Below are positions 7,665 to 16,209 of a stretch of 28,350 nucleotides of DNA, piece after piece. The translations under genes and the position numbers were made by a program. A model generated the notes under the pieces. That model did not search any database. It had not been told where the DNA came from and saw only the letters and a list, made by a program, of their open reading frames with translations. Position 1 is the first letter of the stretch. Every line of letters starts with the position of its first letter. The stretch lies in contig UQXP01000020.1 in assembly GCA_900545055.1 (NCBI GenBank), positions 1 through 28,350 on the forward strand, given 5' to 3'. The DNA comes from an uncultured Collinsella sp. (GTDB lineage Bacteria > Actinomycetota > Coriobacteriia > Coriobacteriales > Coriobacteriaceae).

Positions 7665-8194
7665 AGCAATCCACGCTCCAAAAGCATCTCGGCACAAAGG
7701 TAGGAAACATCCTCAAAGGACTTATTGCGAATATCGAGGGTAAGGTCGGCAGCTTGGCGATACAGCGGACGACGGTGCTCAAACAGGCGCGCCGCATGCT
7801 CGGGCGAGCGGAAATCGGGCCGCGTATCGGAGCGACGAATCTGGCGCATAGAGTCCTCGAAGTCGCCTTCGAGGTACACGCACGTACCCATCTCGTGCAT
7901 CAGTTCAATGTTCACCGGCGTCTCGACGATACCGCCCCCGCACGAAACCAGCAGGCTGCGCTCACTTTGGAGCGAACGGAGCGCCGAGGTTTCGAGCTCA
8001 CGGAAACGATCCTCGCCCTCGGTCTCAAAAATCTCAGTCACCGACTTGCCGCAGCGGCGCACGACCAGACGGTCGGTATCGATGAATCGGCGCTTGAACA
8101 TGGTGCCGACGTTGCGCGCAAGCGTCGACTTGCCCGCGCCCAAAAAGCCGATAAAGAAGATGTGGTCGCAGCCGTGTTTGATGTGCTGGGACAT
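7661..8194 (-). CDS. aroK: Shikimate kinase
   Basis: ATP-dependent 3-phosphorylation of shikimate, fifth step of chorismate synthesis. The 177-residue P-loop kinase has Walker A GFLGAGKS at 16-23, the DTD shikimate/Mg motif at 39-41, the substrate-binding arginine R65 within GEDRFRELE, the CGGG Walker-B-like motif at 85-88, a LID arginine in the DTRPDF segment near 125, and R142 near the adenine-binding end. All key residues are present, in contrast to the neighbouring aroB-like gene. It begins 8 bases after the HAD phosphatase stop with a GAGGA Shine-Dalgarno and overlaps the aroB-like start by four bases. Confidence 0.92.
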   Translation of the reverse strand: MSQHIKHGCDHIFFIGFLGAGKSTLARNVGTMFKRRFIDTDRLVVRRCGKSVTEIFETEGEDRFRELETSALRSLQSERSLLVSCGGGIVETPVNIELMHEMGTCVYLEGDFEDSMRQIRRSDTRPDFRSPEHAARLFEHRRPLYRQAADLTLDIRNKSFEDVSYLCAEMLLERGLL

Positions 8195-8202
8195 AGCGAG
8201 AC

Positions 8203-8700
8203 CTATTCCTCGCAGGGAAGGTCGCGCAGGGCCCGGCGCTCAAAGATACGGAAGATCTGCGTGTACCACAGGTCCTGGGTTGCCTGCGGCTTGACCAGAA
8301 TAGTGTCAACACCGGCAAAATTACCGCTCCACACGTCCGTGTACAGCTGATCGCCGATCAGCACCGCCTCGTCTGCCGTGGCGCCGAGGCGCTTAAGACC
8401 CGCCTTCAAGGCAAACGGGGCGGGCTTCATGGCGTGGCTGATGGCCTCGAGTCCCAGCTCGCGTGCAGAGCTCATGACCTGATCGCGATGCCAGTTGTTG
8501 GACACCATGCACAGCTTAAAGCCTTTGGCGCGGGCGGCGTCGAGCCAAGCGGAAACCGCGGCGGGAACCTGCTCGGTGTCGCGCGGCACCAGGGTGTTAT
8601 CGCGATCGAGCAGAATGGCGCGTTTGCCGTCGGCCCACAGGATATCAAGGTCGATGCGATCGACCGAGGCAACGTATCGTTTGGGGCTAAAAATCCTCAT
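8203..8700 (-). CDS. YqeG-family HAD-IIIA phosphatase
   Basis: 165-residue HAD-superfamily hydrolase. Motif I is LLDRDNTLV with nucleophile D32 and D34; motif II is the VSNN segment (S67); the motif III lysine is K92 in AMKPAP; motif IV is IGDQLYTDV with D117 and D122. There is no cap domain, as in the YqeG/YqeG-like group, which often sits beside aro or mltG genes; the related Bacillus and yeast (Gep4) enzymes are phosphatases, Gep4 acting on phosphatidylglycerophosphate. Substrate here is unknown. The frame is open far upstream but ATG 8700, one base after the mltG stop, is the family-like start (MRIFSPKRYV). Confidence 0.88.
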   Translation of the reverse strand: MRIFSPKRYVASVDRIDLDILWADGKRAILLDRDNTLVPRDTEQVPAAVSAWLDAARAKGFKLCMVSNNWHRDQVMSSARELGLEAISHAMKPAPFALKAGLKRLGATADEAVLIGDQLYTDVWSGNFAGVDTILVKPQATQDLWYTQIFRIFERRALRDLPCEE

Positions 8701-8701
8701 G

Positions 8702-10093
8702 CTAATTCCAAGACTGTTGATGCTCTTCGTAGGTTTGCGAGAAGTACTCCTCGTCCTGCGTAATGTAGAAATACAGGTCATCGGAGTCGGTCGGCTCAAG
8801 CGTGGCCTTGAGTGCCTCGAGCGACGGAGAGCAGATGGGCGTGGGCGGCAGACCCTCGTGCTTATAGGTGTTATACGGACTATCGCTCTGCAGGTCGTCG
8901 GCGGTAACCTCGCCACCGGTGACATACATCATGGTCGCATCGCTGTTGAGATAGCGCAGACCGTCGAGCTTGCCGGCAAGGCGGTTGTAGAAGACCGAGG
9001 CCACGTGCGCACGTTGATCGGCGTTGAGGCCCTCGCGCTCAACGATAGAGGCCAAGTTGACGATGTCGTAGTCGGACATCTCCACACCATAGCGCTCCTT
9101 GATCTTGGCTTCGCAGCTCGCAAAGTCAAGCGACTTGTACTCGGTCTTAAACTGATCGAGCATAGCGCGAATCACGTCATCGGCCGTCGGCGAATCACCC
9201 AACGAATAGGTCTTGGGGAACAAGAAACCCTCGAGCGAGTCGTTGGCGGCGCCCTTAAGGAAGCTATAGTCGTCCACGTAGTTGGAGGCCTTGGCCTGGT
9301 TGAGGAAGTCTTCCTTAGAGATGCTGTCGTAGGCCTGGGCCACACGGTCGGCAACTTGATCGACCGTCAGGCCCTCAGGGATAGTCAGCGCATTGGAGCC
9401 CGCGTTGGGGCCTTCCATGAGCTGCTGAACAACCTTGGTCGCATCCATGAGTGTGGTGAACGAATAATCACCAGGCTTGAGCGACATATCGGCGTTGAGC
9501 TTTTTCACCGCCGCATAGTAATCCTTGGGATTTTCGACGATATGGTTCTCGGAGAGAATCGAGGCGATCGTGTCGCCCGAAGCACCATCGGGAATGGTCA
9601 CCGTAACCTGCTGACCAGCCGTAACCTTCGTATCCTCACCGGCAAAGAAACCCTTGACGGCCGGCACGACAAAGAAGACGATCGCGACAAGGGCGAGCAC
9701 CGCCACCACAGCGCCGATAATCATGGGCACCGGGGAGCTTTTCTTTTGCGCGCCACGGCGGGCATGCGTGTTGTAGCTCGAACGCGTCGCGGGAGCCACG
9801 CCGTGCGAGCCATGAGCGCGATGCGCATGAGACTGCGATTGAGGGGCCTGTGCACGTTGCGTAGGAGCCTGCGGCTTAAAACGAGTGCCGCCAGTAGGCT
9901 GCGCCGTACGAGCAGTTGACTGCTGAGTCGTTCGCTGGGTGGGCCGAGCCGCATGCGAGGAGGGCTGCGCCGGACGCGCGACAGGCTGAGCCGGACGCTG
10001 CGTCGGCTGCACAGGACGCTGGCCTGCTTGGACAGGACGCGGCGCGGGCTGACCCTGGCGATTCGGCTGGCGCGGGTCGGAAGCGCTAGGCAT
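8702..10093 (-). CDS. mltG: Endolytic murein transglycosylase MltG
   Basis: Membrane-anchored lytic transglycosylase that cuts nascent glycan strands and sets peptidoglycan strand length. The 463 residues split into a cytoplasmic low-complexity tail of about 118 residues rich in Pro, Gln, Arg and Ala with repeated RPxQP-like units, one transmembrane helix (about 123-148), a LysM-like segment (about 155-205) and the YceG catalytic domain. The catalytic glutamate is E352 in ASIVEREG, followed by the family's VFYNRL and SPYNTYKHEGLPPTPICSP blocks. The start ATG 10093 has AGGAGG upstream and overlaps ruvX by eight bases, a frequent ruvX–mltG pairing. The long disordered N-terminus is typical of actinobacterial homologues but unusually repetitive here. 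Confidence 0.95.
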   Translation of the reverse strand: MPSASDPRQPNRQGQPAPRPVQAGQRPVQPTQRPAQPVARPAQPSSHAARPTQRTTQQSTARTAQPTGGTRFKPQAPTQRAQAPQSQSHAHRAHGSHGVAPATRSSYNTHARRGAQKKSSPVPMIIGAVVAVLALVAIVFFVVPAVKGFFAGEDTKVTAGQQVTVTIPDGASGDTIASILSENHIVENPKDYYAAVKKLNADMSLKPGDYSFTTLMDATKVVQQLMEGPNAGSNALTIPEGLTVDQVADRVAQAYDSISKEDFLNQAKASNYVDDYSFLKGAANDSLEGFLFPKTYSLGDSPTADDVIRAMLDQFKTEYKSLDFASCEAKIKERYGVEMSDYDIVNLASIVEREGLNADQRAHVASVFYNRLAGKLDGLRYLNSDATMMYVTGGEVTADDLQSDSPYNTYKHEGLPPTPICSPSLEALKATLEPTDSDDLYFYITQDEEYFSQTYEEHQQSWN

Positions 10094-10514
10094 GCTGAAC
10101 CTCCTCGTTTTTACGATCGAGCCACGTCTGCAAAAACAGGCTGGCGGCGATCATGTCAATCTTGCCCCTCATCTGCTTTTCGTTGAGACCCTGCTCACGC
10201 AGGATGCGCTTGGCCTCTTGCGAGGACAGGCGCTCGTCCTCAAACTCCAGCGGAAGATCGAGCTCGTCGGCAATCTTTTGCGCCACGGCGGCGACGCGCT
10301 CGGCCTGGGGGCCGGGCTCACCGGCCATGGTCAGGGGACGTCCGCTTACTAGAATGTCGGGCTCATAGTCCTCGACCAGGTAGCGAAACGTCTTGGCCAT
10401 TCCGGTGACCTCGGCAGCCGGGAGCACCTTGACGGGCATCGCCATCTTGCCATCACGGCTCGAGACGGCAATGCCAATCCTGGTCTCCCCTATGTCCAGT
10501 GCGAGCGCGACCAC
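10086..10514 (-). CDS. ruvX: Putative pre-16S rRNA nuclease / Holliday junction resolvase-like YqgF
   Basis: 142-residue RNase H-like fold protein of the YqgF/RuvX family; the E. coli member completes 16S rRNA 5' maturation. Catalytic acidic residues are visible: D7 in LALDIGETRIGIA, the FEDERLSS acid cluster near 91-95, and D119 in KIDMIAA. The start is GTG at 10514, 17 bases after the alaS stop; no better start exists in frame because the conserved N-terminal strand begins immediately. The ribosome binding site is weak, consistent with coupling to alaS. The alaS–ruvX–mltG order is a common conserved cluster. Confidence 0.93.
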   Translation of the reverse strand: MVALALDIGETRIGIAVSSRDGKMAMPVKVLPAAEVTGMAKTFRYLVEDYEPDILVSGRPLTMAGEPGPQAERVAAVAQKIADELDLPLEFEDERLSSQEAKRILREQGLNEKQMRGKIDMIAASLFLQTWLDRKNEEVQHA

Positions 10515-10531
10515 AGCGACTACTTAGGTTT

Positions 10532-13189
10532 TTAGGCGCCGAGCGCGGTCTTGGCGGCCGCAAGGGCATCGGCGATACCGGCAGCGTTCTTGCCACCGGC
10601 CTGGGCCATGTTGGGACGACCGCCACCGCGACCGTCGACCAGGCCCGCAATCTGCTTGATCACGTTACCGGCGTGGAAACCGGCCTTGACGGCGTCGTCG
10701 GAACCGGCGGCGAGCAGGGCCGGAGCACCCTTCTCGGTCACGCTGGCAACGACGCAGGCGACGGGGCCGGCGACCTTCTGGTGCACGGTGTCCCAAACGT
10801 TGCGCAGGTCAGCGGCCTCAAGACCCTGGAGCTCAGCGACAACGAGCTTGTAACCGTCAAGCTCGACGGCACCCTCGATGGCGCTGGAGATGGCGTCGGA
10901 GGAGCCACCGGTCAGAGCCTTCTTGAGCTTGTTGGAAGTCTCGCGCAGCTCGGCCTGCAGGTTCTCCACACGGGCGGGAACCTCATCGACGCGGCACTTG
11001 AGCGCAGCGGCGGCGGCGTCAACGAGCGCCAGGCGGTCGGCCATATAGTCGAGCGCGCCCTTGGAGGTCACGGCCTCGATACGGCGGACGTTCGAGCCCG
11101 TGGAGGACTCGGAAATGATCTTAAACAGACCGATCTCGGCGGTGTTAGCGGCATGCGTACCACCGCAGAGCTCGCGGGAGAACGGCTGGTCCTCGGCGCC
11201 CACAGAGACGACGCGGACGACATCGCCGTACTTCTCGCCAAACAGGGCGACAGCACCGGCGGCCTTGGCCTCATCGATGCCCATGACGCGGGTCACGACC
11301 GGCTTGGAAGCGAAGATCTGCTGGTTAACCAGGTCCTCGACAGCCTTGAGCTGCTCGGAGGACAGGGCCTCGAAGTGCGTGAAGTCAAAGCGCAGGTGCT
11401 CGGGCGTCACCAGAGAGCCGGCCTGGGAGACATGCTCGCCCAGGACCCGCTTAAGAGCGGCGTCGAGCAGGTGCGTGGCGGTGTGGTTGCGACGCAGGAA
11501 GCCACGGCGCTCGGCGTCGAGCGCGGCGGTCACGGCAGCACCGACGGTCAGCGTGCCCTCGGCAACGTGCGCGACATGGGCATACAGGCCGTTGTGGTTC
11601 TTGGTGTCGGCAACGGTCAGCACAACACCCTCGGCGGAAAGCTCGCCGGCGTCGCCCTGCTGGCCACCCATCTCGGCATAGAACGGGGTGCGGTCGAGCA
11701 CGACCTCGACGTCCTCACCGGCGGCAGCGGACTCGACGGACTCGCCGTTGCGCACGATGGCGACAACTTTGGCGCCCTCGATCACATCGTTGTCATAGCC
11801 GTCGAACTCGGTCGCGGCAACCTTATCCGAAAGCTCGACCCACACGTCGTTGAAGCTGCCCCAGGCATCGCCCTTGGCGTTGGCGCGGGCGCGGGCCTTC
11901 TGGTCCTCCATGCAGGCAGTAAAGCCGTCCATGTCGACGTCGTGACCGGCGGTGCCGGCGATCTCGACGGTCAGGTCGATGGGGAAACCGAAGGTATCGT
12001 GCAGCTTAAAGGCAACATCGCCCGGAAGAACGGCGCCCTCGGCGAGCGCGGCCAAGGCCTCATCCAGGTAGACGCGGCCGTTGTCGAGCGTCGTGGAGAA
12101 GCGCTCCTCCTCGGAGGCGACGATGCCCTTGACGAGCGCGACGTTCTTGAGCAGCTCAGGATAGGCCTCGCCCATCTGAGCGTTGACCTCGTCGATGAAC
12201 TTGGTCAGGAAGGCGCCCTCGATGCCCAGCAGGCGGCCATGGAACACGGCGCGGCGGAGCAGGCGACGCAGGACGTACTCGCGGCCCTCGTTACCAGGCA
12301 GGATGCCATCAGAGATCATGAAGTCGACGGCACGGGAGTGGTCGGCGATGATACGCAGGGAGCGGCTGGCGCCGGAGTAATCGTCGGCGTCATAGGTCTT
12401 GCCGCTGATCTTTTCGCCCAGCTTGATGAGGTGCTGCATCAGATCGCCGTCGTAGTTGGCAGTCTTGTGCTGCATGATGGCGGCCATGCGCTCTAGACCC
12501 ATGCCCGTATCGAGGTTGCGGTGCGGCAGCTCCGGCATGGAGCCGTCCTCCTGGCGGTCGTACTGGGTGAACACGAGGTTCCAGAACTCCAGGAAGCGGT
12601 CGCAGTCGCAGCCGGGCTTGCAGTCGGGGCTGCCGCAGCCGACTTCCTCGCCCATGTCAAAGTAGATCTCGGAGCACGGACCACAGGGGCCGGTGGGGCC
12701 GGCGGCCCAGAAGTTGTCGTCCTCGCCCAAACGGGAGATGTGATCCTCGGCAACGCCCAGGGAGCGCCACACGTCGTGAGTCTCGTCGTCCTCGGTAAAG
12801 ACAGTAAAGTACAGGCGGTCGAGCGGCAGCTTGAACTCCTTGGTGATGAGCTCGAAGGCCCAAGCGCAAGCCTGCTCCTTGGAGACGCCGCCAAACGAGA
12901 AGTCGCCGAGCATCTCAAAGAAGGACAGATGGCGGCCGTCCTCGCCGATGCAATCGATGTCGTTGGTGCGGACGCACTTCTGGCAGGAGATCGCGCCGAT
13001 CTCCTTCATGGTCTTTTTGCCCTGGTAGTACTCCTTAAACTGATTCATGCCGGCGTTGGCAAGCAGCAGCGAGGGATCGTCGGGAACAAGGGACGAAGAA
13101 GGATAGAGCTTAAGACCGCGCTCCTCAAAGAAGTTGAGGAACTTGGAGCGGATCTCGGCCGTAGTCATTGACGGGTAGTCAGCACTCAT
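10532..13189 (-). CDS. alaS: Alanine--tRNA ligase
   Basis: Charges tRNA-Ala and edits mischarged Ser/Gly. The 885 residues match the family (876 in E. coli). The N-terminal class II catalytic domain includes the conserved KCVRTNDIDCIGEDGRHLSF and FFEMLGDFSFG region; the editing domain has the zinc ligands H569 and H573 (HTATH) and C675 with H679 (CGGTH); the C-Ala domain ends with the glycine-rich GGRGGGRPNMAQAGG. ATG 13189 (MSADYPSMTTAEIR) is chosen because GAGGAG lies 9 bases upstream; the open frame extends further without homology. First gene of the operon leading through ruvX, mltG, the HAD gene and aroK to the aroB-like gene. Confidence 0.97.
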   Translation of the reverse strand: MSADYPSMTTAEIRSKFLNFFEERGLKLYPSSSLVPDDPSLLLANAGMNQFKEYYQGKKTMKEIGAISCQKCVRTNDIDCIGEDGRHLSFFEMLGDFSFGGVSKEQACAWAFELITKEFKLPLDRLYFTVFTEDDETHDVWRSLGVAEDHISRLGEDDNFWAAGPTGPCGPCSEIYFDMGEEVGCGSPDCKPGCDCDRFLEFWNLVFTQYDRQEDGSMPELPHRNLDTGMGLERMAAIMQHKTANYDGDLMQHLIKLGEKISGKTYDADDYSGASRSLRIIADHSRAVDFMISDGILPGNEGREYVLRRLLRRAVFHGRLLGIEGAFLTKFIDEVNAQMGEAYPELLKNVALVKGIVASEEERFSTTLDNGRVYLDEALAALAEGAVLPGDVAFKLHDTFGFPIDLTVEIAGTAGHDVDMDGFTACMEDQKARARANAKGDAWGSFNDVWVELSDKVAATEFDGYDNDVIEGAKVVAIVRNGESVESAAAGEDVEVVLDRTPFYAEMGGQQGDAGELSAEGVVLTVADTKNHNGLYAHVAHVAEGTLTVGAAVTAALDAERRGFLRRNHTATHLLDAALKRVLGEHVSQAGSLVTPEHLRFDFTHFEALSSEQLKAVEDLVNQQIFASKPVVTRVMGIDEAKAAGAVALFGEKYGDVVRVVSVGAEDQPFSRELCGGTHAANTAEIGLFKIISESSTGSNVRRIEAVTSKGALDYMADRLALVDAAAAALKCRVDEVPARVENLQAELRETSNKLKKALTGGSSDAISSAIEGAVELDGYKLVVAELQGLEAADLRNVWDTVHQKVAGPVACVVASVTEKGAPALLAAGSDDAVKAGFHAGNVIKQIAGLVDGRGGGRPNMAQAGGKNAAGIADALAAAKTALGA

Positions 13190-13235
13190 AGAGGGAATCT
13201 CCTCGGTTTCACATCGAAACAGTTCAAACGTAACG

Positions 13236-13264
13236 ATATTACCATCCCACCGCGCAAGTGCAAA
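13236..13264 (-). promoter_or_regulatory. Probable alaS promoter
   Basis: Minus-strand TTTGCA (13259-13264), 17-base spacer, TAATAT (13236-13241), about 47 bases upstream of the alaS start. Its -35 overlaps the T-run of the terminator at 13262-13291. No T-box or other leader structure is evident in the short leader. Confidence 0.45.
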
Positions 13265-13291
13265 AAAGAGGGCCGCCAAACGGCGACCCTC
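13262..13291 (-). terminator. Rho-independent terminator reading toward alaS
   Basis: Stem 13268-13277 with 13282-13291 (10 bp with one C/A mismatch), loop AAAC, then six T on the minus strand (13262-13267). It faces minus-strand transcripts arriving from the right, that is, from the permease operon whose last gene ends at 13630. Confidence 0.75.
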
Positions 13292-13383
13292 CAGCGAAAG
13301 TGCACGTTATATAGGACTATGCAATCCTTTGAAAAAAGGCTGCTGTAGAATTACATATAAGGGCCACCGATAAGGAGCGATCA

Positions 13384-13623
13384 ATGAAAAGCAAACGATT
13401 TGTCCTGAATGCACTTCTGGTAGTAGCACTTTTAGCGCTCTTGGCCTTCTCCTGCTGGTACGCAATCCAACCAGCATTTGGCTACGCATTGTATGCAGTA
13501 ATGTCCGGCGATAAGGCTTATTACACTCTGCGCACAATTGACGTTCTTTTTTTCTATGTAGCCGGCCCCTTATCAATCGCTTTGCTCGCGTTTCTTGTCA
13601 TTTACAACTTCAAGAAACGTTAA
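13384..13623 (+). CDS. Small two-helix membrane protein, unknown function
   Basis: 79 residues, not recognised. It has a basic start MKSKR, a first hydrophobic helix at about 7-28, a short loop with GYALYAVMSGDKAYYTL, a second helix at about 52-74 and a basic end NFKKR. The topology with both positively charged ends in the cytoplasm is predicted. Support for a real gene: GGAG eight to ten bases before ATG, a TTGAAA...TACATA promoter-like pair upstream (13329-13357), and two coherent membrane segments. It is the only rightward gene in this half of the window, divergent from alaS and convergent with the AI-2E permease (6 bases between stops). DNA is noticeably more AT-rich than the neighbours. 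No function can be assigned. Confidence 0.7.
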   Translation: MKSKRFVLNALLVVALLALLAFSCWYAIQPAFGYALYAVMSGDKAYYTLRTIDVLFFYVAGPLSIALLAFLVIYNFKKR

Positions 13624-13629
13624 TAGGAC

Positions 13630-15042
13630 CTATTTAGAATCCGAGTCGTCCATGGAGCCGTCGATGCCGGTTTTGGTATCGTCGTCCGTGTTGGAGTCAT
13701 CGTCCTTGGCAAAGGGGTTCTTGAAGAAGCCCGTGGCATCGGGCTGCAGACCAGAGAGCTTAATCCAGGGATTATCGAGCTCGGGCTTGGGCATGGCCTT
13801 GGCCTCGGGCGCAGTCTCGTTGCCGATGAGCTCGGACTCATAGATGAACGTATCGTCCCCAAGCGCGTCGTAGGCGGCGACCGGGTTGCCCTCGGCATCG
13901 CGATACGGCGTGCCCTTAAACACGGCGCCGTCATAGGCCACAAGCTGGCGGCCGGTCTCATTCTCGAAGTAGTACACGAAGATACCCTTGAGGGCCGCAC
14001 ACAGCGGGATAGCAATAATCATGCCGATGGGGCCCATGAGTGCCGAGCCAATAACGAGCGCCGTGAGGCTCATGATGGGATGCACCTGCACCGAGCTCTG
14101 CATGACCTTAGGCGAAATCACGTTATCGGTAACGTTTTGCGCGACCATCGTCACGATGAGCGTCCATAACGCCAACATGGGGCTGAACATGAAACCGAGT
14201 ATCGTGGCGATTGCCGCGCTCACCCAAGGGCCGACGACCGGAACCAAATGCATGATGCCGGTAAAGATAGCCATGAGCGCCGCATACGGATGGCCGATGA
14301 TCATAAAACCGATAAAGGCGAGGAAACCACCGCAGATGGACGTCACGACCATACCGCGCATGTAGCCGCCGACAGAGCGAGAAAGGATGGCGACCATAAA
14401 GCGGTACGAGGTCTCCTTCTCCTGACCGATGATGGTGCAAATCTCGTGGTGCATGCGAGGGTAGTCGCAGGCCATCCAGTAGGCAAGCACCAGACCAAGG
14501 AAGATCACGAACAGCTGCGAGGCCGTATTGGTGATGAGCGGGAACACACCGCGGCCAAGCTCGGCAGCGATCTGAGACACATACTTCGATGCCACGGTAA
14601 CCAGCGACGAAAGATTATCGTCCAAATACTCCATGAGCGGCGTGTTGTTAAGCGTCTTGACATGCGAGACCATCTCATTGAGGTCGCCGCCCGCAACACG
14701 AAGCTGCTCAGGCAGGCGGCTCAGGACTTCCATGATCTGGCCAAAGAGAATCGGCGACAAGATGCAAACGACACCGACGAGCACGGCAACAACAACAATA
14801 AGCGCGATAAGCGAGCCGATGCCGCGATTCACGCCATGGTGCTCGAGCCAGTTGGTGATCGGGGACATCACAAAAGCAATGATGGAGCCGACGGCAAGAA
14901 ACTCAATAACCGGTGCCAGGATGCCCATAAGGTTAAAGATGACAGCAGCAATAACAATGCAGCCGACAACAGCCCAAATGCGCAGCGTCAGAATGCGGGT
15001 GTCGCGCAGCGCGCGATCGGTTTGTTGGGGATGCTCACTCAT
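13630..15042 (-). CDS. AI-2E family transporter (PF01594-type permease)
   Basis: 470-residue polytopic membrane protein. The hydrophobic layout follows the AI-2E family: paired helices at about 22-60, one at 75-100, a long amphipathic extracytoplasmic region (105-165), then a helix cluster from 170 to 355 containing the conserved GIMHLVPVVGPWVSA and QNVTDNVISPKVM segments. A roughly 110-residue hydrophilic, acidic C-terminal tail follows, ending DDDSNTDDDTKTG...DDSDSK. Family members include TqsA (AI-2 export) and Na+/H+ antiporters; substrate here is unknown. Its ATG overlaps the sigma-factor stop by four bases, placing it at the end of the sigma operon and suggesting co-regulation with it. 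Confidence 0.9.
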   Translation of the reverse strand: MSEHPQQTDRALRDTRILTLRIWAVVGCIVIAAVIFNLMGILAPVIEFLAVGSIIAFVMSPITNWLEHHGVNRGIGSLIALIVVVAVLVGVVCILSPILFGQIMEVLSRLPEQLRVAGGDLNEMVSHVKTLNNTPLMEYLDDNLSSLVTVASKYVSQIAAELGRGVFPLITNTASQLFVIFLGLVLAYWMACDYPRMHHEICTIIGQEKETSYRFMVAILSRSVGGYMRGMVVTSICGGFLAFIGFMIIGHPYAALMAIFTGIMHLVPVVGPWVSAAIATILGFMFSPMLALWTLIVTMVAQNVTDNVISPKVMQSSVQVHPIMSLTALVIGSALMGPIGMIIAIPLCAALKGIFVYYFENETGRQLVAYDGAVFKGTPYRDAEGNPVAAYDALGDDTFIYESELIGNETAPEAKAMPKPELDNPWIKLSGLQPDATGFFKNPFAKDDDSNTDDDTKTGIDGSMDDSDSK

Positions 15043-15830
15043 GAACGAACCATCACTCCGTCGGGGTCGATCTTATCCTGAATCTTCTTGAGGGTGCGGC
15101 GCAGCAGGCGCGAGACCTGCACCTGCGATATACCCAGCTTCTTGGCGATCTCGATCTGGGTCATGCCCTTCACAAAGCGCAGCTCGATCACCTCGCGCTC
15201 GCGCGGCGAGAAATCGCGGATTGCTTCCTCGATCACCAGGCGGTCATCGGTGAAGTCGAGCTCGTTGTCGTCATCGACATAGCGGTCAAGAATCGAGGGC
15301 GCATCGTCGGAATCAGACGCACCAGGAGCCTCGATGGGCACCGAGGTATAAGCCGAAGACGATTCCATGGCCTCGAGGACCTCATCGACAGTCACATCTA
15401 GATACTCAGCGATCTCCTCAACCTTGGGCGAACGCTGCAGCTCGTTGGTAAGTTTGTCAGTAGCTTGGTTGACCTTGGCCGAGAGCTCCTGCAGACGACG
15501 CGGTACGCGCACACTCCAGCCCTTGTCGCGGAAATGACGTTTGATCTCGCCCAGGATAGTGGGTGTTGCAAACGTCGTGAACTCGAGCCCGCGCTCGGGG
15601 TCAAAGCGGTCGATAGCCTTGAGCAAACCCAGATAGCCGACCTGCATGAGGTCGTCGAGCGGCTCGCCGCGATTCTTAAATTTGTTGGCAAGAAACCTTA
15701 CCAGGTTCATATGGGACATGACGAGCTGCTCGCGTGCGTCCGGATCACCGGTCTCTTTGTAGCGACGAAACAGCTCGCGGGTTTTCTCCTTGTCCCAAGC
15801 GGTCTTGCCGCTCCGGGAACGTTCGGTCAT
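15039..15830 (-). CDS. SigB/SigF/SigG-family RNA polymerase sigma factor
   Basis: 263-residue group 3 sigma-70 factor. Region 1.2/2 runs from about residue 18 to 112, with GYLGLLKAIDRFDP and the -10-binding FTTFATPTILGEIKRHFRD segment; region 3 is at about 115-180; region 4 lies at 208-255 with helix-turn-helix MTQIEIAKKLGISQVQVSRLLRR. The same architecture occurs in stress-response and sporulation sigma factors; the organism class suggested here does not sporulate, so a general-stress role is the better guess. The start ATG 15830 is one base beyond the anti-sigma-like stop, and the end overlaps the permease start, so the genes are coupled. Regulation by the preceding protein is inferred from the rsbW–sigB arrangement in Bacillus. 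Confidence 0.94.
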   Translation of the reverse strand: MTERSRSGKTAWDKEKTRELFRRYKETGDPDAREQLVMSHMNLVRFLANKFKNRGEPLDDLMQVGYLGLLKAIDRFDPERGLEFTTFATPTILGEIKRHFRDKGWSVRVPRRLQELSAKVNQATDKLTNELQRSPKVEEIAEYLDVTVDEVLEAMESSSAYTSVPIEAPGASDSDDAPSILDRYVDDDNELDFTDDRLVIEEAIRDFSPREREVIELRFVKGMTQIEIAKKLGISQVQVSRLLRRTLKKIQDKIDPDGVMVRS

Positions 15831-15831
15831 A

Positions 15832-16209
15832 TTAGATATCCGCCTTGAGGTCGAGGGAAAGCGTCAGGGGCGCCGCAGTCTTTTCGTAGGAGTCGCACAC
15901 GCTCGCGAGGATGAGCTCGGCATACACCGCAGCCTGGTCGTCTTCATCGACCGTAGCCTGGTCACCAAAGGAAATAGTCATGCCAACGTGGGTCTCATCG
16001 ACATCGAATTTGATGGTGATGTCATCGCAGTCGACCGCGGTGCACCCAAAGATGAAAGCCTCCTCGGCAGCCATGCGGATGTCCTCGATGCGATCGACAG
16101 ACATAGAGCACAGGGCACCAACGTTGGCGGCAGTCATGCGCACAAGGCGAGCGAGACGCGGGTCGCCGGCAACGGTCAACGTGATGGGGCAGGTTGCTTC
16201 GCTACTCAT
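15832..16209 (-). CDS. RsbW/SpoIIAB-like anti-sigma factor, degenerate ATP-binding fold
   Basis: 125 residues that align with the GHKL-type anti-sigma kinases. The N-terminal strand TCPITLTVAGDPRLARLVRM and helix RIEDIRMAAEEAFIFG resemble the N-box helix, and the C-terminal AAVYAELILASVCDSYE resembles the GLGLxLIxxLxD helix. The N-box asparagine (normally EAxxNA) is F54, and no DxGxG or GxG lid glycines are present in the ISFGDQATVDEDD region. It therefore probably does not bind ATP in the standard way. The immediate position upstream of the sigma gene supports an anti-sigma or sigma-binding role. ATG 16209 is chosen because GAGGAG lies eight bases upstream; it overlaps the DUF948-like gene by eight bases. 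No anti-anti-sigma (RsbV/SpoIIAA) gene is seen. Confidence 0.7.
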   Translation of the reverse strand: MSSEATCPITLTVAGDPRLARLVRMTAANVGALCSMSVDRIEDIRMAAEEAFIFGCTAVDCDDITIKFDVDETHVGMTISFGDQATVDEDDQAAVYAELILASVCDSYEKTAAPLTLSLDLKADI

